Assembly: GCA_964437735.1 (NCBI GenBank)
Contig: CAYTID010000018.1
Location: 1 to 28,620 of the forward strand
Origin: CAYTID01 sp964437735
Lineage (GTDB): Bacteria; Bacteroidota; Ignavibacteria; UBA10030; BY39
DNA: 28,620 bases
Direction of reading: 5' to 3'
The notes beneath the pieces were generated by a model. The model saw only the letters and a list, made by a program, of their open reading frames with translations, had not been told where the DNA came from and made no database searches. A program made the translations under genes and the position numbers. Every line of letters starts with the position of its first letter. Position 1 is the stretch's first letter. Below, in pieces: positions 1-7,024 of the stretch.

Positions 1-1297
1 GACAAATTGTGTATCCGAGCTCCGGGACAATATTTTTTGTATTTACTTCATTATTATTCTGATTGTTGTTGCAACAGCGGCAATTTATTGTTTCGGGCGA
101 AACATTGTGGCGCACCATGATAGTCGGATACATCGAAACGAAATCAAGCTCGGCAACATCTTCGTGATATCCTACGGGTGGCTGGAAAATCAAACCCCCG
201 CGGTCGGCAAGCAGAAGAGTAGAAGCAGATTTAAAATCTTCCGGCTCTCTTTTTTTTGAAGGGATTAATACATTGTTCCGGTAAGCCCATGAGAGTTGTA
301 TTGACGAAAGTCCCGTTCCGATAGATGCGCGAGCCTGCCTTTGTACCGGTATCTGTGTCAGGCGTGCAATTTCATACAATCCATCGAGATAAGATTCGGC
401 AACTGTAAATGAGTTATGCACGTCAATGTGCCAGCGTCCGGTTAATTCAAATGCGCCCTCTTTGTGCACAACTTTTCCGTATTGAAAGTAACTCGACTCT
501 TTTGATGTAAAAAATCCGGCATTTTTATCACGGTTGAATGAAAGTGGAATATTATACTTTTGCGAAAGAACAGTCAACTTTGGCATTAAATAGGCATCAC
601 CATACTCGGTTAAAATTATGTCGGGATCGAAGCGGCAGAGATGGCGGTTAAGAGATTCTAAAAGCTCCGCAGGGTTTTGCTGTTCAAGCGCGTATGAACT
701 ACCATCGTAAGAAATTTCAAGCTGAATTATCTGTTTGTATTTTGGCGGTAAGCCAGCACCGCCGTCGGGCAAAAAATCGTTTGCATTGCGTAGAGTTAAC
801 ATTGTGAGAGGAGGTAGGCTGTATTCAAATGTTTCGCGATTATCCAACAAATTAAAACCAATCAATTTGCCTGCATGATCTATATGATATTCGCCGAAAG
901 CAAGAGGAAATAAGCCGGTGCGGTACAAATAAAGTTGTGCGGGTAATATATTTGAATTGAAGAAAGCGAATGGGGGAAAGTATTTTTCAAAAAACCAGAC
1001 TGCTTCCCTGAATTTTGTAGTGTCAGAAACATTTATTTGCAAAACTTTTAATTCTTTGTTTGAGTAAAGCTCCCGCATTAAGGTCCGCTTTGCAGAAACC
1101 GAAATTTTACACCTGCTTGCCAGAGATTCAGCCCTTTTCATGTCGACTTGATTCAGGTGAAGAAAAAATGGGGGGATAAAATTGGCATAACAAATATATT
1201 TAACGCCGTCCCTGTCAATCAGCCAAATAGTTATGCCGTTTTGTGAAGGATAAAGGTCGAATAACCAACCGGTTATTATTTTTGATTTTATAAACAT
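1..1297 (-). CDS. B-family DNA polymerase (PolB2/Dpo2-like), C-terminal part outside window
   Basis: The first 432 codons of a B-family DNA polymerase; the gene leaves the window at base 1. The clearest landmark is palm motif A, DFVSMYPTIM at about residues 385-394, with the metal-binding Asp385 intact. Before it, around 319-334, is the conserved PolB linker (QRQARASIGTGLSSIQ). The exonuclease region (about 160-310) looks inactive: the expected Exo I DxE reads LRNA (169-172), Exo II reads TEYGDAYLMPKL (230-241) without the Asn/Asp pair, and I see no Exo III. This suggests a polymerase without proofreading. Motif C and the thumb cannot be judged. The start is the ATG at 1297, 41 bases after the small upstream gene; its Shine-Dalgarno is weak, so translation may depend on the operon. 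Archaeal PolB2/Dpo2 polymerases are known in similar cassettes and are linked to damage tolerance; that role is inferred here. Confidence 0.85.
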   Translation of the reverse strand, partial: MFIKSKIITGWLFDLYPSQNGITIWLIDRDGVKYICYANFIPPFFLHLNQVDMKRAESLASRCKISVSAKRTLMRELYSNKELKVLQINVSDTTKFREAVWFFEKYFPPFAFFNSNILPAQLYLYRTGLFPLAFGEYHIDHAGKLIGFNLLDNRETFEYSLPPLTMLTLRNANDFLPDGGAGLPPKYKQIIQLEISYDGSSYALEQQNPAELLESLNRHLCRFDPDIILTEYGDAYLMPKLTVLSQKYNIPLSFNRDKNAGFFTSKESSYFQYGKVVHKEGAFELTGRWHIDVHNSFTVAESYLDGLYEIARLTQIPVQRQARASIGTGLSSIQLSWAYRNNVLIPSKKREPEDFKSASTLLLADRGGLIFQPPVGYHEDVAELDFVSMYPTIMVRHNVSPETINCRCCNNNQNNNEVNTKNIVPELGYTIC

Positions 1298-1338
1298 ATC
1301 AAAGAGAATTCAAATCAAAAAATAAAACGTTGCAAATT

Positions 1339-1602
1339 TTAAATTATTATTTCTTTTGTTTCTTCTAATTGATTTTGTAGTTGTTTAATTAACTTTCGTT
1401 GTTCAATCAGCATTGAGATTATGATGCTCTCGAACGGTATACTCCGCATGGCATAAAAATTTTCCGCGAGGTGAATACGTGCAGCGCGGAACAGGTCGTC
1501 GAATATTGCCTGGTCTTCTTTCCGCAAACCCCGCCTGTATTTCGACCAGCTCTCGACCTCACTATCTATTATTCTTGTGAATGTCGGTAGTGTGCGTCCC
1601 AT
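1339..1602 (-). CDS. Small conserved protein of the PolB cassette (DUF8156-like)
   Basis: An 87-residue protein with no signal peptide or membrane segment. It starts MGRTLPTF and carries a charged core (YRRGLRKEDQAIFDDLFRAA, about residues 22-41) followed by a helical stretch (PFESIIISMLIEQRK). From memory this matches a small family found next to archaeal and bacterial PolB/RecA-like genes, possibly catalogued as DUF8156; the label needs checking. The C-terminus (about 64-84) is a predicted amphipathic or coiled helix, so it may be an adaptor joining the polymerase to a partner. The ATG at 1602 has a strong AAGGAG site 8 bases upstream, and the gene overlaps the end of the RecA-like gene by 41 bases, which implies coupled translation. 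No enzymatic motif is visible; the function is unknown. Confidence 0.8.
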   Translation of the reverse strand: MGRTLPTFTRIIDSEVESWSKYRRGLRKEDQAIFDDLFRAARIHLAENFYAMRSIPFESIIISMLIEQRKLIKQLQNQLEETKEIII

Positions 1603-2251
1603 AGGTTGTGCTCCTTTCTTTGATAAGTTTTATTTCATCGTCGGGCTCTAATTTTTTTTGAATTGCGCCCTCTTCTGAGGGGACAAGTTTATACGCAGCG
1701 TCAACTGTATTTTTTATCATACTGAAAAATTGATTGCGTTCTTTCGGTAAAACATTCCACTCCTCCGATGCAATCAATACCGAAATGCCTTGCTTTTTCA
1801 TCGTTACCAGTTGGGCAATAATTCTTTGAAGCATGCTTTTTGCTTCTCTGAACGGAACCTGCTCATCAAAGAATGTGTCCAAAAGCCCGAAAATAAGCGC
1901 TGTATCGGATTTAATCCGCTTTAGAAAAGGTGCGAGGCGATCCCTGATAGCGGCTTCCATTTGGTACGAGGTAAAGCCGCGGGAGACATAAATCCGATTA
2001 AGCAAAATTTCCGGACTGAGGCGGTGCTGACGGGCAAAATGTGAAATAGTATGAACATTGAAACGACTACATCCGTCAATAACTGCAATCGGGTTGCCGC
2101 CAATCAGCGAGTGAGAAGCCAGCAGCAATGAAAGCTGGAACACGCGTTTATCTCCATAAAGCAGATAAATTTTCCCGCGCTGCGAATTATTAAAATCCAT
2201 GGCAAGGGCGTCTTGTGTAACAGTCGAATTATGTAGAATAATATCCGGCAT
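1562..2251 (-). CDS. Degenerate RecA/Rad51-like (ImuA-like) protein of the PolB cassette
   Basis: A 229-residue protein with the strand order of a RecA-fold ATPase core: a P-loop-like strand (KIYLLYGDKRVFQLSLLLA, 27-45), a strand ending in AVIDG (56-60), a Walker-B-like strand (ALIFGLLDTF, 118-127) and a later strand (GISVLIASEEW, 155-165). The P-loop is shortened and has no GK[ST], so ATP hydrolysis by the usual mechanism is unlikely. The closest known relatives by look are Rad51/RadA paralogues and the ImuA/SulA-like proteins that accompany error-prone polymerases. It is the first gene of the cassette, directly behind the repressible-looking promoter, with its ATG about 20 bases from the predicted transcript start. 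Its likely role is to load or regulate the polymerase on damaged DNA; this is inference from context. Confidence 0.72.
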   Translation of the reverse strand: MPDIILHNSTVTQDALAMDFNNSQRGKIYLLYGDKRVFQLSLLLASHSLIGGNPIAVIDGCSRFNVHTISHFARQHRLSPEILLNRIYVSRGFTSYQMEAAIRDRLAPFLKRIKSDTALIFGLLDTFFDEQVPFREAKSMLQRIIAQLVTMKKQGISVLIASEEWNVLPKERNQFFSMIKNTVDAAYKLVPSEEGAIQKKLEPDDEIKLIKERSTTYGTHTTDIHKNNR

Positions 2252-2276
2252 TTTTGTGCGATTTAAACTCTATCGG

Positions 2277-2305
2277 AATATACGACAAATATGTCGTGTT
2301 GTCAA
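2277..2305 (-). promoter_or_regulatory. Sigma70-type promoter of the RecA-like/PolB operon
   Basis: Read on the minus strand, TTGACA (2305-2300) is followed by exactly 17 bases and then TATATT (2282-2277). The -35 hexamer is a perfect consensus and the -10 matches 5 of 6. Transcription would start near 2270, giving a leader of about 20 bases before the ATG at 2251. The spacer holds most of a perfect palindrome, so a bound protein would block polymerase. Confidence 0.72.
2282..2297. promoter_or_regulatory. Operator-like palindrome in the promoter spacer
   Basis: ACGACA-AATA-TGTCGT is a perfect 6-4-6 inverted repeat. It lies between the -35 and -10 hexamers and touches the -10, a typical site for a dimeric repressor such as LexA. 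I do not recognise the exact motif as a known LexA box, so the repressor is unassigned. Confidence 0.65.
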
Positions 2306-2313
2306 GAGGTATG

Positions 2314-2329
2314 ACGACATATATGTAGC
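2314..2329. promoter_or_regulatory. Second, imperfect operator-like site
   Basis: ACGACA-TATA-TGTAGC repeats the left half of the spacer palindrome exactly and keeps 4 of 6 bases of the right half. Its centre is 32 bases from the first, about three helical turns, so two dimers could sit on the same DNA face upstream of the -35. Confidence 0.45.
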
Positions 2330-2342
2330 ATAAAAATAAGGA

Positions 2343-2372
2343 CACCGTATAGCGTTGGGAAGCTATACGGTG
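2343..2372 (-). terminator. Strong hairpin, possible terminator of the upstream membrane-protein gene
   Basis: CACCGTATAGC and GCTATACGGTG form a perfect 11-bp stem around an 8-base loop. On the minus strand it is followed by TCCTTATTTTTATG, a broken T-rich tail, so it could end transcription coming from the gene at 3276-2467 and insulate the polymerase operon. The tail is not a clean U tract and the hairpin lies about 95 bases beyond the stop codon, so another role (protein-binding or mobile palindrome) is possible. Confidence 0.45.
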
Positions 2373-2466
2373 GTGCGAGCAATTTTAGGATATTCTTTAG
2401 AGCGCCGCGTATAATGATTTCGACAAACGAGACCTCCGAATACTATGCTAAGGCGAGTGTGATTAA

Positions 2467-3276
2467 TTATTGCCGTGGTAGCTTACTGTAATCCAATTCC
2501 GAACCTAATAAGCTATGAGGAATCAAATAAACAATTAAAGTTACAATTGCTGCTGCTAATACCCACCATTTTGGATTTTTCGATTTGAAAACGGAAACCG
2601 TTGCAATAATCCAGAAGACAAACATAACTGCAGTCTTGTTATCTGTAAGGTCCGTACCAAAGGGCCAGCCAGTCCAAAATGCGCCGAATGCATATTTTTG
2701 AACTATTGGACCAAGTATCATTCCGCCAACGGCAATTAAACCGAGTGTCCAGACGGCAAGTTTTTTAAAATTTGGTTCTTTTACGAACGACTCAATTCCC
2801 GCTCGTGTCGAAAGTAACATACCGAAGAACATCGCGAATACGTGTATCGCTAATATTGCAGCTGGCACATCTCCCTTAAAACGAATAATTGCCGATTCTT
2901 CCTCAGGAAGAGTGAAAGATTTTTCTCCGTGCTTCAGAATTACTTGATAAATCAATTTTCCGGCGGGCGGTTGGTGCGGAAGTTCAGCAGAAAGTTGACC
3001 TCCCTCATAATGCATTTGAATGGTCGTCCACTCGTCTTGAGTTTTGTAACGCTTCCAGATGACAAGTCCGGATATATCCGGATCGTTGGTGATTATCTGT
3101 ACCTGATGATCAGACTCGCCGCCGTGTGTTCTTTTAAGTGAATACTTTATTTGATTTTCGTTAAATACTATTTTCCCGCTGATCGGATATGTAGGCCCGG
3201 TTAATCTTTGATATACTGCTGAGCTTACAGTTATTATTATAGCGAGAATCCAAAATAAAATCGGTCGGGGTTTCAT
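2467..3276 (-). CDS. Conserved membrane protein of unknown function
   Basis: A 269-residue protein with an N-terminal membrane anchor (about 7-24), a periplasmic beta-rich domain (about 30-130, with IYQVILKHGEKSF-like strands) and four C-terminal membrane segments (about 137-156, 171-190, 213-229 and 235-254). Between the second and third of these is an aromatic, Gly-rich loop (FGAFWTGWPFGTD, about 197-209). Histidines lie at membrane edges (AIHVF, IPHSL), which would allow haem or quinone contact, but I see no standard cytochrome motif. The ATG at 3276 has AGGAAGA upstream. I do not recognise a named family; the arrangement suggests an envelope protein with a small extracytoplasmic sensor or binding domain. 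It stands alone between the polymerase cassette and tRNA-Pro. Confidence 0.75.
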   Translation of the reverse strand: MKPRPILFWILAIIITVSSAVYQRLTGPTYPISGKIVFNENQIKYSLKRTHGGESDHQVQIITNDPDISGLVIWKRYKTQDEWTTIQMHYEGGQLSAELPHQPPAGKLIYQVILKHGEKSFTLPEEESAIIRFKGDVPAAILAIHVFAMFFGMLLSTRAGIESFVKEPNFKKLAVWTLGLIAVGGMILGPIVQKYAFGAFWTGWPFGTDLTDNKTAVMFVFWIIATVSVFKSKNPKWWVLAAAIVTLIVYLIPHSLLGSELDYSKLPRQ

Positions 3277-3459
3277 ATTATTCTTCCTGAAAATTTATTC
3301 ATAATAAAAAAAATTTTTTAAAATAACAACCGGAAACAGGGAGGTTATATTACATTAGTTAAATTTGTTGGAGCATCGGGGGAGTTTGTCTTTGTCATCT
3401 CCAATTTTTTAGCAGTTTGTTAGCAGCACTGCCTTCCCGTCGTTTGAAGTTAGCGATTT

Positions 3460-3537
<78 letters not shown>

Positions 3538-3551
3538 AAAAATACCTGCTA

Positions 3552-3580
3552 AATATACAAAAGATTGATTTAAGTTGCAA
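3552..3580 (-). promoter_or_regulatory. Promoter of tRNA-Pro
   Basis: On the minus strand TTGCAA (3580-3575), 17 bases, then TATATT (3557-3552). The predicted start lies a few bases before the mature tRNA 5' end at 3537, which fits a short-leader tRNA transcript. Confidence 0.6.
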
Positions 3581-3596
3581 AATATGAAATAATTTC

Positions 3597-3625
3597 TTGA
3601 CATTTTTCAAATTATACATTAAATT
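3597..3625 (+). promoter_or_regulatory. Candidate promoter of the plus-strand envelope gene run
   Basis: TTGACA (3597-3602), 17 bases, TAAATT (3620-3625). The -35 is perfect and the -10 matches 4 of 6. It is divergent from the tRNA promoter and would give a leader of about 58 bases before the ATG at 3690. Confidence 0.45.
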
Positions 3626-3689
3626 TAAAAGCGATACTTTAAATTCGATTTTTAGGTAAAGGAAAACCATTAGCAATAAATTCGGACTC

Positions 3690-4214
3690 ATGAAAATATA
3701 TAACTACGTTAAAAATGTAATCAAAAAATATCCTATTATCATCGCAGGATTAATTATTTATCTGTACTACCTATTTACATCAATAAATTTTTTTCAGAAT
3801 TTTAAGTTAAAAACAACATTTTTAGATTATATTCTACAATTCGATTCTCTTATTTTTTTATGGTTGGTTTTAGTCCTATATATCCAAATTCAGAAACTCA
3901 GAAAAGATCAGAAAGACGAACTTTCCAAGCGATTTGCAATTGAAAAACAATTTGAAATTCAACAAATACACACAAAAATAATAAATGATATTACAACTCT
4001 TTTGCAGGACAATGTTAACAATCCTCTGGCTGTAATTTCATTGACAACAAGGGAAATACGAAAAAAATTTGAAAAAGATCCTGAGATAATTCGTTGGCTG
4101 GATAGAATCGAGTCTTCGATGCAGAGGATTCACAATACAATAAGGGATATTCAGCTGTATCAAACACAAAAAATGGTTGAAGAATCAAATCAAAAACTTA
4201 CCGATCTGAAGTGA
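3690..4214 (+). CDS. Membrane protein with a degenerate histidine-kinase DHp domain
   Basis: A 174-residue protein: two membrane helices (about 15-32 and 52-66), a charged coiled coil (67-95), then a helical hairpin that looks like a HisKA dimerisation domain (96-160). The conserved NNPLAVI that follows the H-box is present (110-116), but aligning it to the usual N-H-E-[IV]-N-N-P-L puts Asp107 where the phospho-accepting His should be, and no HATPase domain follows. It therefore cannot be a normal sensor kinase; it could be a dimerising decoy or scaffold for another kinase. It lies 15 bases before the patatin/Omp85 gene and is probably co-transcribed with it. The family assignment rests on one motif and the helical pattern. 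Confidence 0.7.
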   Translation: MKIYNYVKNVIKKYPIIIAGLIIYLYYLFTSINFFQNFKLKTTFLDYILQFDSLIFLWLVLVLYIQIQKLRKDQKDELSKRFAIEKQFEIQQIHTKIINDITTLLQDNVNNPLAVISLTTREIRKKFEKDPEIIRWLDRIESSMQRIHNTIRDIQLYQTQKMVEESNQKLTDLK

Positions 4215-4229
4215 AAAATATAAAGGGTC

Positions 4230-6953
4230 ATGCAAATTTATAAATATTGTCTCCTTTTTTCTCTTTTATTTTTATCCATCAGTATTACTTTTTCTCAAAG
4301 CAAAGAAATCATCAGATCCGATCTGGTTCGTCCTGAGGTTTTGAGATCGTCGTTGATGAAAAATAAAACGAGTACCGATTTGAAAATCGGTTTAGTTTTA
4401 AGCGGCGGCGGAGCTCGGGGTATTGCTCAAGTGGGAGTGCTAAAAGTTTTAGAAGAGTATAAAATTCCTATCGACTTAATTGTCGGGAATAGCATGGGTG
4501 CTATCGTTGGCGGATTGTATGCTGCAGGATATTCGGCGACTGAATTAGAAAGCATAGCGCTTCACACAAATTGGACTGAAGCGCTTTCACTTACAGAGGA
4601 AACGAAAAGAAGCGAATTATTTTTGGACCAAAAACATGCACGTGATAAAAGTTTTTTGGTGGTTCGGTTTAATGCTCTTCAACCTATAATACCTTCGGCG
4701 ATCTCAGGAGGTCAGCGAATTACAAACGTCCTCAGCAAACTTGCCCTGCAAGCGCTTTATCATCCGAATCCGACATTTGATGAATTAAAAATTCCATTCA
4801 GAGCGGTAGCTTCAGATATTATTACGGGTGAGAAGTATATTTTTGATCGCGGATCATTATCTGAGGCAATGCGGGCAAGCATGACTGTTCCCATGTTGTT
4901 TACACCTCTGGAGAAAGATTCTTTATCTTTAGTTGATGGTGGATTGGTATCAAATATCCCTGTAGACATAGCAAAATCTCTTGGATGCGATTTCGTAATA
5001 GCGGTTAATTCAACAGGAGAATTAAGAAAATTAAACGAATTCAGCGCGCCATGGGAAGTTGCCGACCAAATTATGACTATCATGATGGCTTTCCCTAATA
5101 AGGAACAATTAAAAATGGCGGATGTTGTAATCAAACCTGATATCGGCGATTACGCAGGATCTGATTTTGAAGATATAAAATTTTTAATTGACAAAGGCGT
5201 AGAGTCGGCAAAAAGTAAAATCGATGATATCGTCAGAATCATAAATGAAAAAAGAAAAATTAACAATAATAACGACACCTTACAATTGAAAGATTATGAA
5301 CTTATCTACAACGGTGATTTAATTACGGAAGATATCAGGAAAGAACTTAGCATAAATTTACACCCCGAAAAGTTTACACGTGAACAGCTCGTGAGCGATA
5401 TAAATAAAATTTATAATTCGGGTATGTATAAAGATGTTTTTGTTGAATTGATAAAAAATGGCGATCATAATCAGGTAATATATAATGCAGAATATTATCC
5501 GGAGACTAAAAAAATCGTTTTTAACGGGAATGATGTTTTCCCGAGTGAGATTTTATTCAGTCATTTTTCAGAATTGTTAAATAAGCCTCTAAATCGAACT
5601 TATTTAGATGAACTTATTGAAAATCTTCTTCATAAGTATAGACAAAATGGCTACAGTTTGGCAAGAATTGATAATTTGGAATATGATTTTGAAAAATGTG
5701 CGGTTGAATTTAAAGTTTATGAGGGGATTATTGATAGGATTAAATATGTTGGCAATGAGAAGACTGCAGAATTTGTTCTTCGCCGGGAATTCGCAATCGA
5801 ACCGGGGACAATATTTCAAATGTCAAAAATCCAGCAAGGAATATCTAATATAAGCAGCACGGGATTATTCGAATATGTTTTGTTCGAAATAAATGAGGAC
5901 AAATCGGGTAAAATCGAATTAATTGTCAGGGTAAAAGAAAAACCGACCGATATGATAAGATTCGGTTTAAGTGCAAATGATGAAAGGGGACTTTCAATAA
6001 ATATCGATTTGCGTGATGGAAATTTTCGCGGTCATGGAGAAGAATTAGGATTGACATTATTAACCGGTTTAAGGGACGGATTATTACAGACTGAATATCA
6101 GGTTTACAGAATATTCCACACTTATCTGACATTTAACTTAAAAGGATATTATCAATATAAAGATATATTCACATTCCAAAATATAGAAACCCGGTCGAAT
6201 CGACGTTGGAATCGTGATTTGTTCGGTGAATATCGTTTTATTAAGTACGGAGGCTCTATTAGTTTCGGTACTCAGCTTGAGAAATTCGGAAATATAAGGT
6301 TAGAATATCGCAGGGAACAGCATAAAATACGTGAAATAACGTCCGGAGGATTTTCACCTGAAGAGTATCCAATCGCAATCATGAAGCTTAGCACTACGAT
6401 TGACACAAAAAATGTAACCCCATTTACTACCGAAGGGATGTACTATTTTGTCTCTTATGAAACTGCTCCGAGAGAATTAGGGAGTAAATTTTCTTTTACG
6501 AAATTAACCTTTGCATATGAATTGTATATGACATTTTCTCCACGCCATACAATCCGACCAAAAATATTTTTTGGTTTAGCCGACGCCACAGTCCCTCTTG
6601 TCGAACAATATACGCTCGGCGGGATGAATTCCTTTTTCGGATGGCGTGAGTTTGACAGCAGGGGTAGACAGATTTTTATTGTAAATTCTGAGTACAGATT
6701 TAAAATGCCTTTTAAAATTCTTTACGACACCTATTTTTCGTTAAGGTACGACATTGGAACAATATCCGGTAAATCAGAAGAATTAAAACTAGCAAGCATG
6801 AGGCATGGCTTAGGTGTTTCGATCGGACTGGACACTCCCATTGGTCCGGTGAGAGCTGCAATTGGACAAGGAATCTTCTTACCGACTAAACAGGGTGAAT
6901 CAATTTCCAGAGGACCTGTTATGTTTTATTTTTCCTTCGGATATGAAATTTAA
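4230..6953 (+). CDS. Patatin-like phospholipase fused to POTRA and Omp85 barrel (type Vd-like)
   Basis: A 907-residue secreted protein. A signal peptide (1-22) is followed by a patatin domain (about 50-340) with the oxyanion loop GGGARG (59-64), nucleophile elbow GNSMG with Ser88, and the DGG triad half (Asp236). POTRA-like repeats follow (about 350-590), and the last 310 residues alternate aromatic strands as in an Omp85/BamA surface-antigen barrel, ending FYFSFGYEI. All patatin catalytic residues are present, so it should be an active lipid acyl hydrolase. This is the order seen in PlpD of Pseudomonas and FplA of Fusobacterium, where the enzyme domain reaches the cell surface. Many Bacteroidota and relatives carry such proteins in one or two copies. 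Cleavage and surface display are not shown by the sequence. Confidence 0.93.
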   Translation: MQIYKYCLLFSLLFLSISITFSQSKEIIRSDLVRPEVLRSSLMKNKTSTDLKIGLVLSGGGARGIAQVGVLKVLEEYKIPIDLIVGNSMGAIVGGLYAAGYSATELESIALHTNWTEALSLTEETKRSELFLDQKHARDKSFLVVRFNALQPIIPSAISGGQRITNVLSKLALQALYHPNPTFDELKIPFRAVASDIITGEKYIFDRGSLSEAMRASMTVPMLFTPLEKDSLSLVDGGLVSNIPVDIAKSLGCDFVIAVNSTGELRKLNEFSAPWEVADQIMTIMMAFPNKEQLKMADVVIKPDIGDYAGSDFEDIKFLIDKGVESAKSKIDDIVRIINEKRKINNNNDTLQLKDYELIYNGDLITEDIRKELSINLHPEKFTREQLVSDINKIYNSGMYKDVFVELIKNGDHNQVIYNAEYYPETKKIVFNGNDVFPSEILFSHFSELLNKPLNRTYLDELIENLLHKYRQNGYSLARIDNLEYDFEKCAVEFKVYEGIIDRIKYVGNEKTAEFVLRREFAIEPGTIFQMSKIQQGISNISSTGLFEYVLFEINEDKSGKIELIVRVKEKPTDMIRFGLSANDERGLSINIDLRDGNFRGHGEELGLTLLTGLRDGLLQTEYQVYRIFHTYLTFNLKGYYQYKDIFTFQNIETRSNRRWNRDLFGEYRFIKYGGSISFGTQLEKFGNIRLEYRREQHKIREITSGGFSPEEYPIAIMKLSTTIDTKNVTPFTTEGMYYFVSYETAPRELGSKFSFTKLTFAYELYMTFSPRHTIRPKIFFGLADATVPLVEQYTLGGMNSFFGWREFDSRGRQIFIVNSEYRFKMPFKILYDTYFSLRYDIGTISGKSEELKLASMRHGLGVSIGLDTPIGPVRAAIGQGIFLPTKQGESISRGPVMFYFSFGYEI

Positions 6954-7024
6954 AATCCTTAATGAAATTGTCATTGTTTAACCTTTTTATTATCATTAAT
7001 TGAAGATATCGTAAAACTGAAAAT

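Noticed and set aside
1..1297. Replicative or classic proofreading Pol II
   Set aside because: The exonuclease motifs appear lost and the gene sits in a repressor-type cassette with RecA-like and small genes.
4760..5134. 124-codon minus-strand frame inside the patatin gene
   Set aside because: Antisense to the conserved patatin domain; a shadow of coding sequence.
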